Shown here: piece by piece, positions 8,812 to 17,388 of the stretch
Position numbering within the stretch: the first letter of the stretch is position 1
Layout of the letters: each line of letters opens with the position of its first letter
DNA from: Lysinibacillus piscis
GTDB lineage: Bacteria; Bacillota; Bacilli; Bacillales_A; Planococcaceae
Reading direction: 5' to 3'
Assembly: GCF_026012395.1 (NCBI RefSeq)
Contig: NZ_BRZA01000002.1
Span: forward strand, 620,001 to 684,000
DNA: 64,000 bases
The notes under the pieces: generated by a model
The model's database searches: none
Told to the model about the DNA's origin: nothing
What the model saw: only the letters and a program-made list of their open reading frames with translations
Made by a program: the position numbers and the translations under genes

Positions 8812-10239
8812 ATGGCTCATAATTATGATGTTGTCATTTTAGGCGGAGGTACAGGAGGCTATGTCGCAGCAATTCGTGCCGCACAATTAGGATTAAAAAC
8901 GGCGATTGTCGAGCGTGAGCGTTTAGGCGGTACATGTTTGCACAAAGGTTGTATTCCAAGTAAAGCATTACTTCGCAGTGCAGAGGTATATCGATTAGCG
9001 AATGAAACAGCCGCAGATTATGGCGTAGAAGTAGCGGGTGTGACATTGCAATTTGATAAAGTACAGGCACGTAAACAAGCGATTGTCGAACAACTGAGTC
9101 AAGGCGTGATGGCATTGATGAAAAAAGGGAAAATTGATGTGTACAATGGTACAGGTCGCATTTTAGGACCTTCCATTTTTTCGCCAATGCCAGGTACTAT
9201 TTCCGTGGAAATGAGCGATGGTAGTGAAAATGAAATGCTTGTGCCAACAAATGTGGTCATTGCAACAGGCTCTAAGCCACGCAGTATGGCAGGCTTACCA
9301 GTAGATGGGAAGCATGTATTAAATTCAGACCATGCCCTACAGCTAGAAGCTTTACCAAAATCGATGCTGATTGTCGGCGGTGGTGTGATTGGTATTGAAT
9401 GGGCATCCATGCTATGTGATTTTGGCGTAGAAGTGACGGTCATTGAATATGGTTCAGCCATTTTACCTACAGAAGACGCAGATGTCATTAAGGAAGTGAC
9501 AAAGCAATTAGAAAAGCGTGGCGTTCGCATTGTGACCGATGCACGAATTGACACAGAAACGTTTAAAATCGAAAATGATAACGTTTTCATTTCGGCGAAT
9601 GTGCGTGAACAAGCAGAAACATTTGTAGCAGAAAAGCTATTACTTTGTGTAGGTCGTGAAGCGAATACACAAGGAATTGGTCTTGAGAATACAGAAATCG
9701 AAGTAGAAAACGGCTTTATTCAAGTAAATGACTCGTATCAAACGAAAGAATCGCATATGTATGCTATAGGCGATGTGATTGGTGGCTTACAGCTTGCACA
9801 TGTCGCTTCTCATGAGGGCATATGTGCCATTGAGCATATTGCAACAGGAAAAACAGAGAAGCTAGATGCGTTAGCTGTGCCGAAATGTGTGTATTCACAT
9901 CCAGAGGTGGCAAGCATCGGGTTAACGGAGCGTGCGGCAAAAGAGCAAGGCTTTACACTAAAAGTTGGGAAGTTTCCATTTAAAGCGATTGGGAAAGCAC
10001 TTGTGAATGGGGATGCAGAAGGCTTCATTAAAATTGTAGCAGATGAAGAAACGAATGATGTATTAGGCATTCATATGGTTGGCTCACATGTAACAGATTT
10101 AATCGGAGAAGCGTCATTAGCAAAATTACTTGATGCAACACCGTGGGAAATCGGACAGGCGATCCATCCTCATCCATCATTAAATGAAGGCATAGCAGAG
10201 GCAGCCTTAGCAGTAGATTCACGTGCAATCCATTTTTAA
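8812..10239 (+). CDS. lpdV: Dihydrolipoyl dehydrogenase, E3 of branched-chain 2-oxo acid complex
   Basis: Flavoprotein reoxidising the dihydrolipoyl groups of the E2 core with NAD+. The 475-aa sequence shows the FAD-binding GGGTGGYVAA near the N-terminus and the redox-active disulfide Cys42/Cys47 in GGTCLHKGCIPSK. The NAD-binding GGGVIGIEWA lies mid-protein, with FAD-binding YAIGDVIGG and the C-terminal IHPHPSLNE, whose His and Glu act with the disulfide of the other subunit. ATG 8812 follows GGGAGGA. As second gene of the bkd cluster it is assigned as LpdV rather than PdhD. Confidence 0.95.
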   Translation: MAHNYDVVILGGGTGGYVAAIRAAQLGLKTAIVERERLGGTCLHKGCIPSKALLRSAEVYRLANETAADYGVEVAGVTLQFDKVQARKQAIVEQLSQGVMALMKKGKIDVYNGTGRILGPSIFSPMPGTISVEMSDGSENEMLVPTNVVIATGSKPRSMAGLPVDGKHVLNSDHALQLEALPKSMLIVGGGVIGIEWASMLCDFGVEVTVIEYGSAILPTEDADVIKEVTKQLEKRGVRIVTDARIDTETFKIENDNVFISANVREQAETFVAEKLLLCVGREANTQGIGLENTEIEVENGFIQVNDSYQTKESHMYAIGDVIGGLQLAHVASHEGICAIEHIATGKTEKLDALAVPKCVYSHPEVASIGLTERAAKEQGFTLKVGKFPFKAIGKALVNGDAEGFIKIVADEETNDVLGIHMVGSHVTDLIGEASLAKLLDATPWEIGQAIHPHPSLNEGIAEAALAVDSRAIHF

Positions 10240-10255
10240 TTAGGAGGGTGTTCGT

Positions 10256-11272
10256 ATGCAGGATGTTCAAATCAAGCACGAAGATTTAGGATTATCGAAT
10301 GAAGATGTACTAGCGATGTTTGAGACGATGTTAATGGCAAGACGATTAGATGAGCGTATGTGGTTACTGAATCGTTCAGGGAAAATTCCATTTGTAATTT
10401 CATGTCAAGGACAAGAGGCAGCACAAGTTGGAGCAGCCTTCGCTTTAAATAAAGATAAGGATTATATTGCACCATATTATCGTGATATGGGCGTTGTCTT
10501 ACATTTTGGCATGACACCGAAAGAGCTAATGTTATCAGCCTTTGCTAAAGCAGAAGACCCGAACTCAGGCGGTCGTCAAATGCCTGGCCATTTTGGACAA
10601 AAGAAAAATCGCATTTTAACAGGTTCTTCACCTGTAACAACACAAGTACCACATGCAGTAGGTGTAGCACTTGCAGGTCGCTTGCAAAAGGATGATTTTA
10701 TCACATTTGTTACGTTAGGTGAAGGTTCATCCAACCAAGGTGATTTCCATGAAGGAGCTAACTTTGCAGGTGTGCATAAGCTACCCGTTATTATTATGGT
10801 AGAAAACAATCAATATGCTATTTCTGTACCTGTTGACCGTCAATTAGGCTGTGCAAAGGTATCTGACCGTGGTATTGGCTATGGTATGCCTGGTGTAACA
10901 GTGGATGGGAAAAATCCATTAGAAGTATACAAAGTGGTAAAAGAAGCAGCAGACCGAGCACGTAATGGAGAAGGACCAAGCTTAATCGAAACTGTAACAT
11001 ATCGTTTAACAGCCCATTCCTCTGATGATGATGACCGTCAATATCGTACGGCTGAGGATATCGCAGAGGGAAAAGCATTGGACCCAATCGTTTTATTTGA
11101 AAAGTATTTAACAGAGGCAGGCGTACTGACAGAGCAAATCCGTACGGCTATTGAGGAACGTATTATGGCTGAAGTGAATGAGGCAACTGATTATGCAGAG
11201 GCTGCCCCATATGCAACACCAGAGCATGCATTGAACTATGTATATGCACCAGTAGACGGGGGTGAGATGTAA
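10256..11272 (+). CDS. bkdAA: Branched-chain 2-oxo acid dehydrogenase E1 alpha subunit
   Basis: Thiamine-diphosphate-dependent decarboxylation of the 2-oxo acids from Leu, Ile and Val, together with BkdAB. The 338-aa protein carries the ThDP/Mg motif LGEGSSNQGDFHEG ... ENNQYAIS and the phosphorylation-loop-like HSSDDDDRQYR near residue 260. RBS TTAGGAGGGTG precedes ATG 10256. The stop codon and the bkdAB start codon share one base, indicating translational coupling of the two E1 subunits. Confidence 0.95.
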   Translation: MQDVQIKHEDLGLSNEDVLAMFETMLMARRLDERMWLLNRSGKIPFVISCQGQEAAQVGAAFALNKDKDYIAPYYRDMGVVLHFGMTPKELMLSAFAKAEDPNSGGRQMPGHFGQKKNRILTGSSPVTTQVPHAVGVALAGRLQKDDFITFVTLGEGSSNQGDFHEGANFAGVHKLPVIIMVENNQYAISVPVDRQLGCAKVSDRGIGYGMPGVTVDGKNPLEVYKVVKEAADRARNGEGPSLIETVTYRLTAHSSDDDDRQYRTAEDIAEGKALDPIVLFEKYLTEAGVLTEQIRTAIEERIMAEVNEATDYAEAAPYATPEHALNYVYAPVDGGEM

Positions 11273-12255
11273 TGACAGTAATGTCTTATATTGATGCGAT
11301 TACATTGGCGATGAAGGAAGAAATGGAACGTGACGAACGTGTTTTCATTTTAGGAGAAGATGTTGGACGTAAAGGTGGCGTATTCAAAGCAACAACAGGC
11401 CTTTACGATCAATTTGGCGAATATCGAGTACTAGACACACCGCTTGCAGAAAGTGCGATTGCAGGTGTTGGTATCGGGGCAGCAATGTATGGCTTACGTC
11501 CAATTGCTGAAATGCAGTTTGCTGACTTTATTATGCCAGCAGTGAACCAAATTGTCTCAGAGGCAGCGAAAATTCGTTATCGTTCTAATAATGATTGGTC
11601 ATGTCCAATGGTTATTCGTGCACCATTTGGTGGTGGTATTCATGGGGCATTGTATCACTCACAATCTGTAGAAGCTTTATTTGCAGGAACACCTGGATTG
11701 AAAATTGTCATTCCATCGACACCATATGATGCAAAAGGTTTATTAAAAGCAGCCATTCGTGATGAAGATCCTGTACTATTCTTTGAGCATAAACGAGCGT
11801 ACCGTTTGATTAAGGGAGAAGTCCCATTGGAGGATTATACATTACCAATTGGAAAAGCAGACGTGAAGCGTGAAGGTGATGATGTAACGGTGATTACATA
11901 TGGTTTAGCCGTGCATTTTGCTTTACAAGCAGCAGAACGTTTAGCGGCAGACGGCATCTCGGCACATATTTTGGATTTGCGTACCGTTTATCCACTAGAT
12001 AAAGAAGCAATCATTGAGGCAGCGAGCAAAACAGGTAAGGTATTATTAGTAACAGAGGATAATAAAGAAGGTAGCATTATGAGCGAAGTAGCAGCCATTA
12101 TTGCAGAGCATTGTTTATTCGAGCTCGATGCACCAATTCAACGTTTGGCAGGACCAGATGTACCTGCAATGCCATATGCACCAACAATGGAAAAATACTT
12201 TATGATTAATCCTGACAAAGTAGAGCGTGCGATGCGTGAGTTAGCCGCATTCTAA
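11272..12255 (+). CDS. bkdAB: Branched-chain 2-oxo acid dehydrogenase E1 beta subunit
   Basis: Beta subunit of the E1 heterotetramer. The 327-aa sequence has FILGEDVGRKGGVFKAT, TPLAESAIAGVGIGAA and EMQFADFIMPAVNQI, then RAPFGGGIHGALYHSQS in the ThDP pyrimidine-binding half. The C-terminal transketolase half includes ILDLRTVYPLD and VTEDNKEGS. Length and motifs are as usual for the family. It is coupled by a 1-bp overlap to bkdAA and followed 25 nt later by bkdB. Confidence 0.95.
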   Translation: MTVMSYIDAITLAMKEEMERDERVFILGEDVGRKGGVFKATTGLYDQFGEYRVLDTPLAESAIAGVGIGAAMYGLRPIAEMQFADFIMPAVNQIVSEAAKIRYRSNNDWSCPMVIRAPFGGGIHGALYHSQSVEALFAGTPGLKIVIPSTPYDAKGLLKAAIRDEDPVLFFEHKRAYRLIKGEVPLEDYTLPIGKADVKREGDDVTVITYGLAVHFALQAAERLAADGISAHILDLRTVYPLDKEAIIEAASKTGKVLLVTEDNKEGSIMSEVAAIIAEHCLFELDAPIQRLAGPDVPAMPYAPTMEKYFMINPDKVERAMRELAAF

Positions 12256-12280
12256 CGCTATAGATGGGAGGAATAGTGGA

Positions 12281-13615
12281 ATGGCGATTCAAAATATTAC
12301 AATGCCACAGCTTGGGGAAAGTGTAACAGAAGGAACAATTGAAAAATGGCTTGTGAAACCAGGCGATACAGTGAAAAAATATGATCCATTAGCAGAAGTT
12401 GTTACAGATAAAGTGAATGCAGAAATCCCATCTTCTTTTGAGGGAGTTATTACTGAATTATTTGCCACAGAAGGACAAACATTACCAGTCGGTGCAGTTG
12501 TTTGTGCAATTGAAATAGCAGGTGAAGAGGAGTTGCCACCGCCGCCACCACCTAAAAAATCATCGGTAAGTACAGCTATCTTGAATGCAGGGGTACAACG
12601 GAAACAAGAAGTACAAGCGTCTACACCAGCACCAACGCCAGCTAAAGCGGTGAAAAAGGATAAGGCACGTTATTCACCAGCCGTATTGCGCCTTGCACAG
12701 GAGCATGATATTGCATTAGAGCTTGTGACGGGTACAGGCGAAGGTGGTCGTATTACGAGAAAAGATATAGTAACATTAATCGAATCAGGCACAATTCCAA
12801 CAGCACCAGTGGAAGCACCTGTTGCCACTCCACAACCAGAGGCAGGAGTGACTGTAGCACCAGCATCACAGGCAAGCACACCAGCAGTGGCACCACAGCC
12901 ACCTGTTCAAGCAGGTGATATTGAAATTCCAGTAACGAATGTGCGTCGTGCGATTGCGAACAATATGCTACGCAGTGTACAGGAAGCACCACATGCGTGG
13001 ATGATGATGGAAGTCGATGTAACAGATTTAGTGGCTTATCGTGATAGCTTGAAAAAAGAGTTCAAGCAAAAAGAAGGCTTTAATTTAACTTACTTTGCAT
13101 TCTTTGTAAAAGCTGTCGCACAAGCATTGAAAGAATTCCCAATGATGAATTCGATGTGGGCAGGCGATAAAATTATTCAAAAGCATGCGATTAATATTTC
13201 GATTGCAGTTGCGACAGACGATGCCTTATTCGTTCCTGTTATTCAACATGCAGATGAAAAAACAATTAAAGGCATCGCGAGAGAAATTTCAGAGCTAGCA
13301 ACAAAAGTGCGCACAGGTAAATTAGCGATGAATGATATGCAAGGTGGTACATTCACTGTGAACAATACAGGTGCATTTGGCTCTGTACAATCCATGGGCA
13401 TTATCAACTATCCACAAGCAGCTATTTTACAAGTAGAAAGCATCGTGAAAAAACCTGTCATTATGCCAGGTGGAATGTTTGCTGCACGTGATATTGTCAA
13501 CCTTTGCTTATCATTAGACCATCGTGTGTTAGATGGACTGGTGTGTGGCAAATTCTTAAATCGTGTGAAAGAAATATTAGAAAACACGAACGCATCTTCA
13601 ACACCTATTTATTAA
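12281..13615 (+). CDS. bkdB: Branched-chain 2-oxo acid dehydrogenase E2 (acyltransferase)
   Basis: Core acyltransferase of the complex, passing branched acyl groups from lipoyl-lysine to CoA. The 444-aa protein has an N-terminal lipoyl domain with lipoyl Lys44 in VVTDKVNAEI, an Ala/Pro-rich linker with a PPPPPP run, and a peripheral subunit-binding domain (YSPAVLRLAQEHDIAL...GGRITRKDI, about residues 128-165). A second Ala/Pro linker leads to the catalytic domain, which ends in LSLDHRVLDG with the active-site His and Asp. RBS GGGAGGA precedes ATG 12281. Last gene of the bkd cluster, followed by a strong terminator. Confidence 0.96.
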   Translation: MAIQNITMPQLGESVTEGTIEKWLVKPGDTVKKYDPLAEVVTDKVNAEIPSSFEGVITELFATEGQTLPVGAVVCAIEIAGEEELPPPPPPKKSSVSTAILNAGVQRKQEVQASTPAPTPAKAVKKDKARYSPAVLRLAQEHDIALELVTGTGEGGRITRKDIVTLIESGTIPTAPVEAPVATPQPEAGVTVAPASQASTPAVAPQPPVQAGDIEIPVTNVRRAIANNMLRSVQEAPHAWMMMEVDVTDLVAYRDSLKKEFKQKEGFNLTYFAFFVKAVAQALKEFPMMNSMWAGDKIIQKHAINISIAVATDDALFVPVIQHADEKTIKGIAREISELATKVRTGKLAMNDMQGGTFTVNNTGAFGSVQSMGIINYPQAAILQVESIVKKPVIMPGGMFAARDIVNLCLSLDHRVLDGLVCGKFLNRVKEILENTNASSTPIY

Positions 13616-13617
13616 AG

Positions 13618-13657
13618 AAAATCGGAAGCCACTAGGATAAAGGGCTTCCGATTTTTT
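13618..13657 (+). terminator. Terminator of the bkd operon
   Basis: The stem AATCGGAAGCC / GGCTTCCGATT has a 13-nt loop and leads into six T residues just after the bkdB stop. Confidence 0.92.
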
Positions 13658-13867
13658 ATGCCTATAATTTATTGATTAAATGGATATTTGGTAAATTCGA
13701 ATAATGCTGTAACAAAACATGTTGATGGAAATGTGTCTATTACTGAAGTGAAGAACATTCTCTCTAAAGATTTTATTAATGGAGCGCATGTTAAATATGA
13801 AATTTCATTACTGCTTTATAAATGTATAACAGAACCGATACTAAGAATAAAGATGGGAGGGAATAAT

Positions 13868-14662
13868 TTGAATATTATCAAAACAAATGGATTTAATGTT
13901 GAAAATGCCGTTTCATTGAGAAATCATTCGTTAAATAAGGGGGAAGAACTGAAAAAGATTGAAGAGCAAGCAAAAGAAATAATAAAAAATAATCCTGCTG
14001 TTAAGTTCGAGAATGATACTTCAGTAAGCTCCCCAAAATTAACAGTAGTTGATTCGGGTGATATAGCTCCATTCGAGTTTATTAATGATATTGAGGAGCT
14101 TAGTTCTGATGAAAAAGACCGCATTATGAAATTAATTCAAGAAAGTATCAAAAAGCCAGGTGCATGGGCAGGCGATTATTATAAAATGACTCGTGCTCAA
14201 ACAGGAATGCAATTGCAATTGATTACAGAAAGGCTGATTCCTGATAAATATAAAGAGCAGATGGGACAAGCTATTCAACAATATCAAGAAGAGAGCTATA
14301 ACTATGAATTAAAAATACAGGAAGCACTATATCGAAATGTGCAGAAATCCCCAATACTACGCAGCAAGTCAAAATCATTTGATGAAATAAAGTCGTTTGT
14401 TAATGAACAAGAGAAAACAATTAAAGGTTTTTATAATGAATTAGATTTATCAAACCCGGCTAAGTTTACAGAATCCTTTGAAAAAATGTTAGCAAACTTT
14501 AAAAATCATCAACAAAATTTATACAATGATTCTGACAAGCTTTTACAAGGCTTTCAAGAAGAACTGCGTACAAAATGGAATGATTTCATTTCCAATTTTC
14601 AAGAAATGCAATCATTTAAGTTACCAACTGCTCAAAGCCCTAAGTACAATTTTTCAGTTTAA
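13868..14662 (+). CDS. Hypothetical AT-rich protein
   Basis: Not recognised. The frame is open from 13688, but TTG 13868 has a strong GGGAGGG ribosome-binding site directly upstream, giving 264 aa beginning LNIIKTNGFNVENAVS (fMet at the first position). The protein is hydrophilic and mostly predicted helical, rich in Lys, Glu, Asn and Gln, without signal peptide or membrane segment. A small central motif, KKPGAWAGDYYKMTRAQ, is the most distinctive part. Codon use is more AT-rich than the flanking bkd and mut genes, suggesting acquisition. It ends in a good terminator and appears to be monocistronic. Confidence 0.65.
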   Translation: MNIIKTNGFNVENAVSLRNHSLNKGEELKKIEEQAKEIIKNNPAVKFENDTSVSSPKLTVVDSGDIAPFEFINDIEELSSDEKDRIMKLIQESIKKPGAWAGDYYKMTRAQTGMQLQLITERLIPDKYKEQMGQAIQQYQEESYNYELKIQEALYRNVQKSPILRSKSKSFDEIKSFVNEQEKTIKGFYNELDLSNPAKFTESFEKMLANFKNHQQNLYNDSDKLLQGFQEELRTKWNDFISNFQEMQSFKLPTAQSPKYNFSV

Positions 14663-14737
14663 AGAATGGAATGTAGGAAGTTTATTTGATAAATAACAAA
14701 TGGTCAATGCATAAGCAATGACGAAACTTAATATGGT

Positions 14738-14784
14738 ATCCCCTCTTGAAGTATTAAATAAATACTACACAAAGGGGATTTTTT
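14738..14784 (+). terminator. Terminator after the AT-rich hypothetical gene
   Basis: ATCCCCT / AGGGGAT with an inner AGTATT / AATACT stem is followed by TTTTTT at 14779-14784. Confidence 0.8.
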
Positions 14785-15076
14785 AAACTACTTTATTGAT
14801 CCAATTCATATCTGCGCCACGAAATGTTGTATTCGCAATCAGGCTGAGAATATCGACTTCTACGTTGTAGTCAAATTCCCTTAGTAGAACAGTGGTAGGA
14901 ACACTCATGCAACCTTGTTCACCATATGTGGGGCCTTTGACTTCTGTATATACTGTACCTTGGTGAAATATTCCACATCTTAATGTTGAAAATTTGAATT
15001 GACCAAATGTTTTTTCCTTATCAATGACGATACCTTGTGCTAATTGTATAGCTGATTCCGCTTGATGCTTTACCAT
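14783..15076 (-). CDS. Hypothetical protein, possibly 5' truncated
   Basis: A 97-aa frame that I do not recognise; distinctive stretches are KFSTLRCGIFHQGTVYTE and GADMNWINKVV. No Shine-Dalgarno sequence precedes the ATG, and an in-frame stop lies five codons upstream. It may therefore be the 3' part of a decayed gene rather than a complete one. No signal peptide or membrane segment. It lies in the AT-rich block between the bkd and mut operons, in the same direction as the next minus-strand frame. Confidence 0.4.
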   Translation of the reverse strand: MVKHQAESAIQLAQGIVIDKEKTFGQFKFSTLRCGIFHQGTVYTEVKGPTYGEQGCMSVPTTVLLREFDYNVEVDILSLIANTTFRGADMNWINKVV

Positions 15077-15144
15077 GTCGTCAGCATTTCAAAAACCTTG
15101 GTATTGATGGGTTTTCACTTAAATAGATGGGGAGTAGTGAAAGA

Positions 15145-15555
15145 TTAAGGCTGGTTATGTAAAACAAATGTTGCATGGTCATCATTCCAATAAATTGTAT
15201 AGGGAATTTCTGATTGTTTCGTAAGCTCGAAATTAGTTTCTTCTTTATTATTTGTATAAATAACGGTCTTATGCGTAGAAAAACCGTCAGACCGATTTTC
15301 ATTTTGGTCAATTATCCATGTCCCAAGTTGATATTGATCATACATGATGATGATATTTTGCAAATTATCTGTATTGCTCTTGTAGACAATCGTTAATACA
15401 TACTTAAACTTCGTATTTGCATCATTATTTAGTTGAACCTCTAGCTTCATATGCCACAAATTATGCTCTCTGATATACTTTATTCTATTTTCACTCGAAG
15501 AATAAAAATCATACATAACAATATGTGCTTCATAAAACTTAATTTTTCCATACAT
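15145..15555 (-). CDS. Hypothetical protein, unknown function
   Basis: A 136-aa frame on the minus strand, AT-rich, with many Asn, Tyr and Ile residues, predicted as mainly beta (for example KFKYVLTIVYKS and LGTWIIDQNENR). No signal peptide, and I recognise no family. The open frame continues 10 codons upstream of the ATG to a TAA without a usable start or ribosome-binding site, so the N-terminus is uncertain and the gene may be truncated. The promoter region of mutA must overlap its 5' end on the other strand. Confidence 0.45.
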   Translation of the reverse strand: MYGKIKFYEAHIVMYDFYSSSENRIKYIREHNLWHMKLEVQLNNDANTKFKYVLTIVYKSNTDNLQNIIIMYDQYQLGTWIIDQNENRSDGFSTHKTVIYTNNKEETNFELTKQSEIPYTIYWNDDHATFVLHNQP

Positions 15556-15699
15556 TACAAATGTCCAATTTTTATCATCAATTTACAAATGGACGAATTG
15601 TCTCTTATTTGCGTCTTTTATTTTTACAATGAAAAAGATGTTTCTAGCGTATTTTCTGCTAAAATAGTAATAGAAACACTAAGGGGGCAGCGTTTATAC

Positions 15700-17388
15700 A
15701 TGAAAAATATAGAATTTGCCAAGCCATCGTATGCAGCGTGGCAGGGAGAGGCATTGAAGGCTTTAAAGGGGAAGCCATTTGAATCGCTACTAACAAAAAC
15801 AAATGAGGGCATTACAATTGAGCCTTTGTATACACAGGAGCAATTAATTGAAAAAATGGGTGCAGAGCTAGAGCAGCAAGTGTCAACCATTCGTTCCTTT
15901 CAACAAACAGCTACATTCCAGCTAGCACAGCAGCTTTATGCAGAAACAAGTGAGGCTTTTTTTGCTCAATTAGAAAATGGTTTACAGCGAGGGAATGAAG
16001 TGATTACAATCGATAGCCGTGTGAGCTTTGACTGGACAGAGGATGTCTTAACAAAGTTGTCAGCTTATTTACTAAACCATCCATTTAAATTGATGGTAAC
16101 CAATGCTAGTGATCCATTATTAAAGGTATTTGATGTTTTGAAAGAGGAGCAATGTCAAATCGTGAAGGGCTTTATTGTTGCACAGGAGGCGATTTCTTAT
16201 GACCATTTGCCGAACGTGCGCTCAATCGGTGCTGATACAACTGTGTATCATTATGAAGGAGCCAATGCTGTACAAGAATTGGCGTATGCACTAGCACTAG
16301 CAGCGAAAGAGGCGACAAAGCTACAAGATTTTGAGGCATTTACGAAGAAATTTTACGTGTCCTTTGCGGTCGATACACAGTTCTTTACCGAAATCGCTAA
16401 ACTTCGTGCTTTTAAAGTTCTTTGGAAAGCGTTTACATCGGCGTATGGGGTATCGACTACAATGCGTGTGCCTATAGTAGCAGAAACCTCTTTAAGAAGT
16501 TTTTCCAAGTTAGATAGCTATGTCAATTTATTACGTGCAGGCAATGAAGCATTAGCGGCATTTATCGGTGGTATCGATGTGTTGACCGTGCATCCACATG
16601 ATATACTCACACAGCCAACAGAGCAGTCTGTGCGTATTGCACGCAATGTATCATTAGTGTTAACAGAAGAAACGACGATTTCCAAAGTAAAAGACCCAGC
16701 AGGAGGCGCTTATTTTATTGAATCGTTAACAGCGGATTTGGTGAAGGCGGCATGGGCATTATTTTTAGAGATTGAAGCGGCTGGAGGCTTTGATGTGTAT
16801 ACAGCATCAGGTCAGTTAACACAAGAAGTTGAAGCCGTCCATCAAGCACGTTTACAAGCTGTACAAACACGTAAGCATTCCTTGATTGGTACGAATATTT
16901 ATGCCAACCCAGCAGATGTGCTGACACAAGCAACCAATCCGCTGTATAGCCATATGAAACGTGTAGCAGAGCCGTTTGAACAATTGCGTGCAGAGATGAC
17001 AGCAGCGCAAGTGAAAACCGCTATTTTAACAGCTGGTACGTTTAAAAATGCGAAGCCACGTGTTGACTTTGTTACAGGCTTCTTACATACAGTTGGCTTA
17101 GTACCAGAGCATAGTGTACCAATGGAGACAGTGGGAGAAGCGATTGCATGGCTACAGTCTGTACAGGCTAATTATGTAGTTATAGCAGGTAATGATGAGG
17201 ATACAAAAGCAATGCTAGACGCTATATTAGCAGCAAAGCCAGCTCACATACTAGTAGATGTAGCGGGTAAATTTAAAGAGCAAGAGGCACAGTGGCAGGC
17301 ACAGGGCTTAAATGGCTTTATTTTTGCAGGCCAAAATATCATTGAAAAATTAACGAACGTATTAGTCCGTGTCAAGGAGGTTCAATAA
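15700..17388 (+). CDS. mutA: Methylmalonyl-CoA mutase small subunit
   Basis: Non-cobalamin-binding partner of MutB in the heterodimeric mutase that converts methylmalonyl-CoA to succinyl-CoA. From ATG 15700 the protein is 562 aa and starts [24 protein letters not shown]. It has the TIM-barrel segments [11 protein letters not shown] and [27 protein letters not shown], homologous to MutB. A C-terminal flavodoxin-like half (about residues 420-562) lacks the DxHxxG cobalamin motif, as expected for this subunit. The frame is open far upstream, but ATG 15700 matches the family start and follows AAGGGGG. The stop overlaps mutB by one base. Confidence 0.92.
   Translation: MKNIEFAKPSYAAWQGEALKALKGKPFESLLTKTNEGITIEPLYTQEQLIEKMGAELEQQVSTIRSFQQTATFQLAQQLYAETSEAFFAQLENGLQRGNEVITIDSRVSFDWTEDVLTKLSAYLLNHPFKLMVTNASDPLLKVFDVLKEEQCQIVKGFIVAQEAISYDHLPNVRSIGADTTVYHYEGANAVQELAYALALAAKEATKLQDFEAFTKKFYVSFAVDTQFFTEIAKLRAFKVLWKAFTSAYGVSTTMRVPIVAETSLRSFSKLDSYVNLLRAGNEALAAFIGGIDVLTVHPHDILTQPTEQSVRIARNVSLVLTEETTISKVKDPAGGAYFIESLTADLVKAAWALFLEIEAAGGFDVYTASGQLTQEVEAVHQARLQAVQTRKHSLIGTNIYANPADVLTQATNPLYSHMKRVAEPFEQLRAEMTAAQVKTAILTAGTFKNAKPRVDFVTGFLHTVGLVPEHSVPMETVGEAIAWLQSVQANYVVIAGNDEDTKAMLDAILAAKPAHILVDVAGKFKEQEAQWQAQGLNGFIFAGQNIIEKLTNVLVRVKEVQ

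Noticed and set aside
12541-12980. Low-complexity Ala/Pro repeats in bkdB
   Set aside because: Ordinary flexible linkers between lipoyl, subunit-binding and catalytic domains of E2 proteins.
15081-15311. 76-codon minus-strand frame overlapping the 136-aa hypothetical
   Set aside because: It lies in another frame of the better-supported gene and has no start signal.
15451-15699. N-terminal extension of mutA
   Set aside because: 83 extra codons do not resemble the mutase family, and ATG 15700 matches the expected N-terminus with a purine-rich site upstream.
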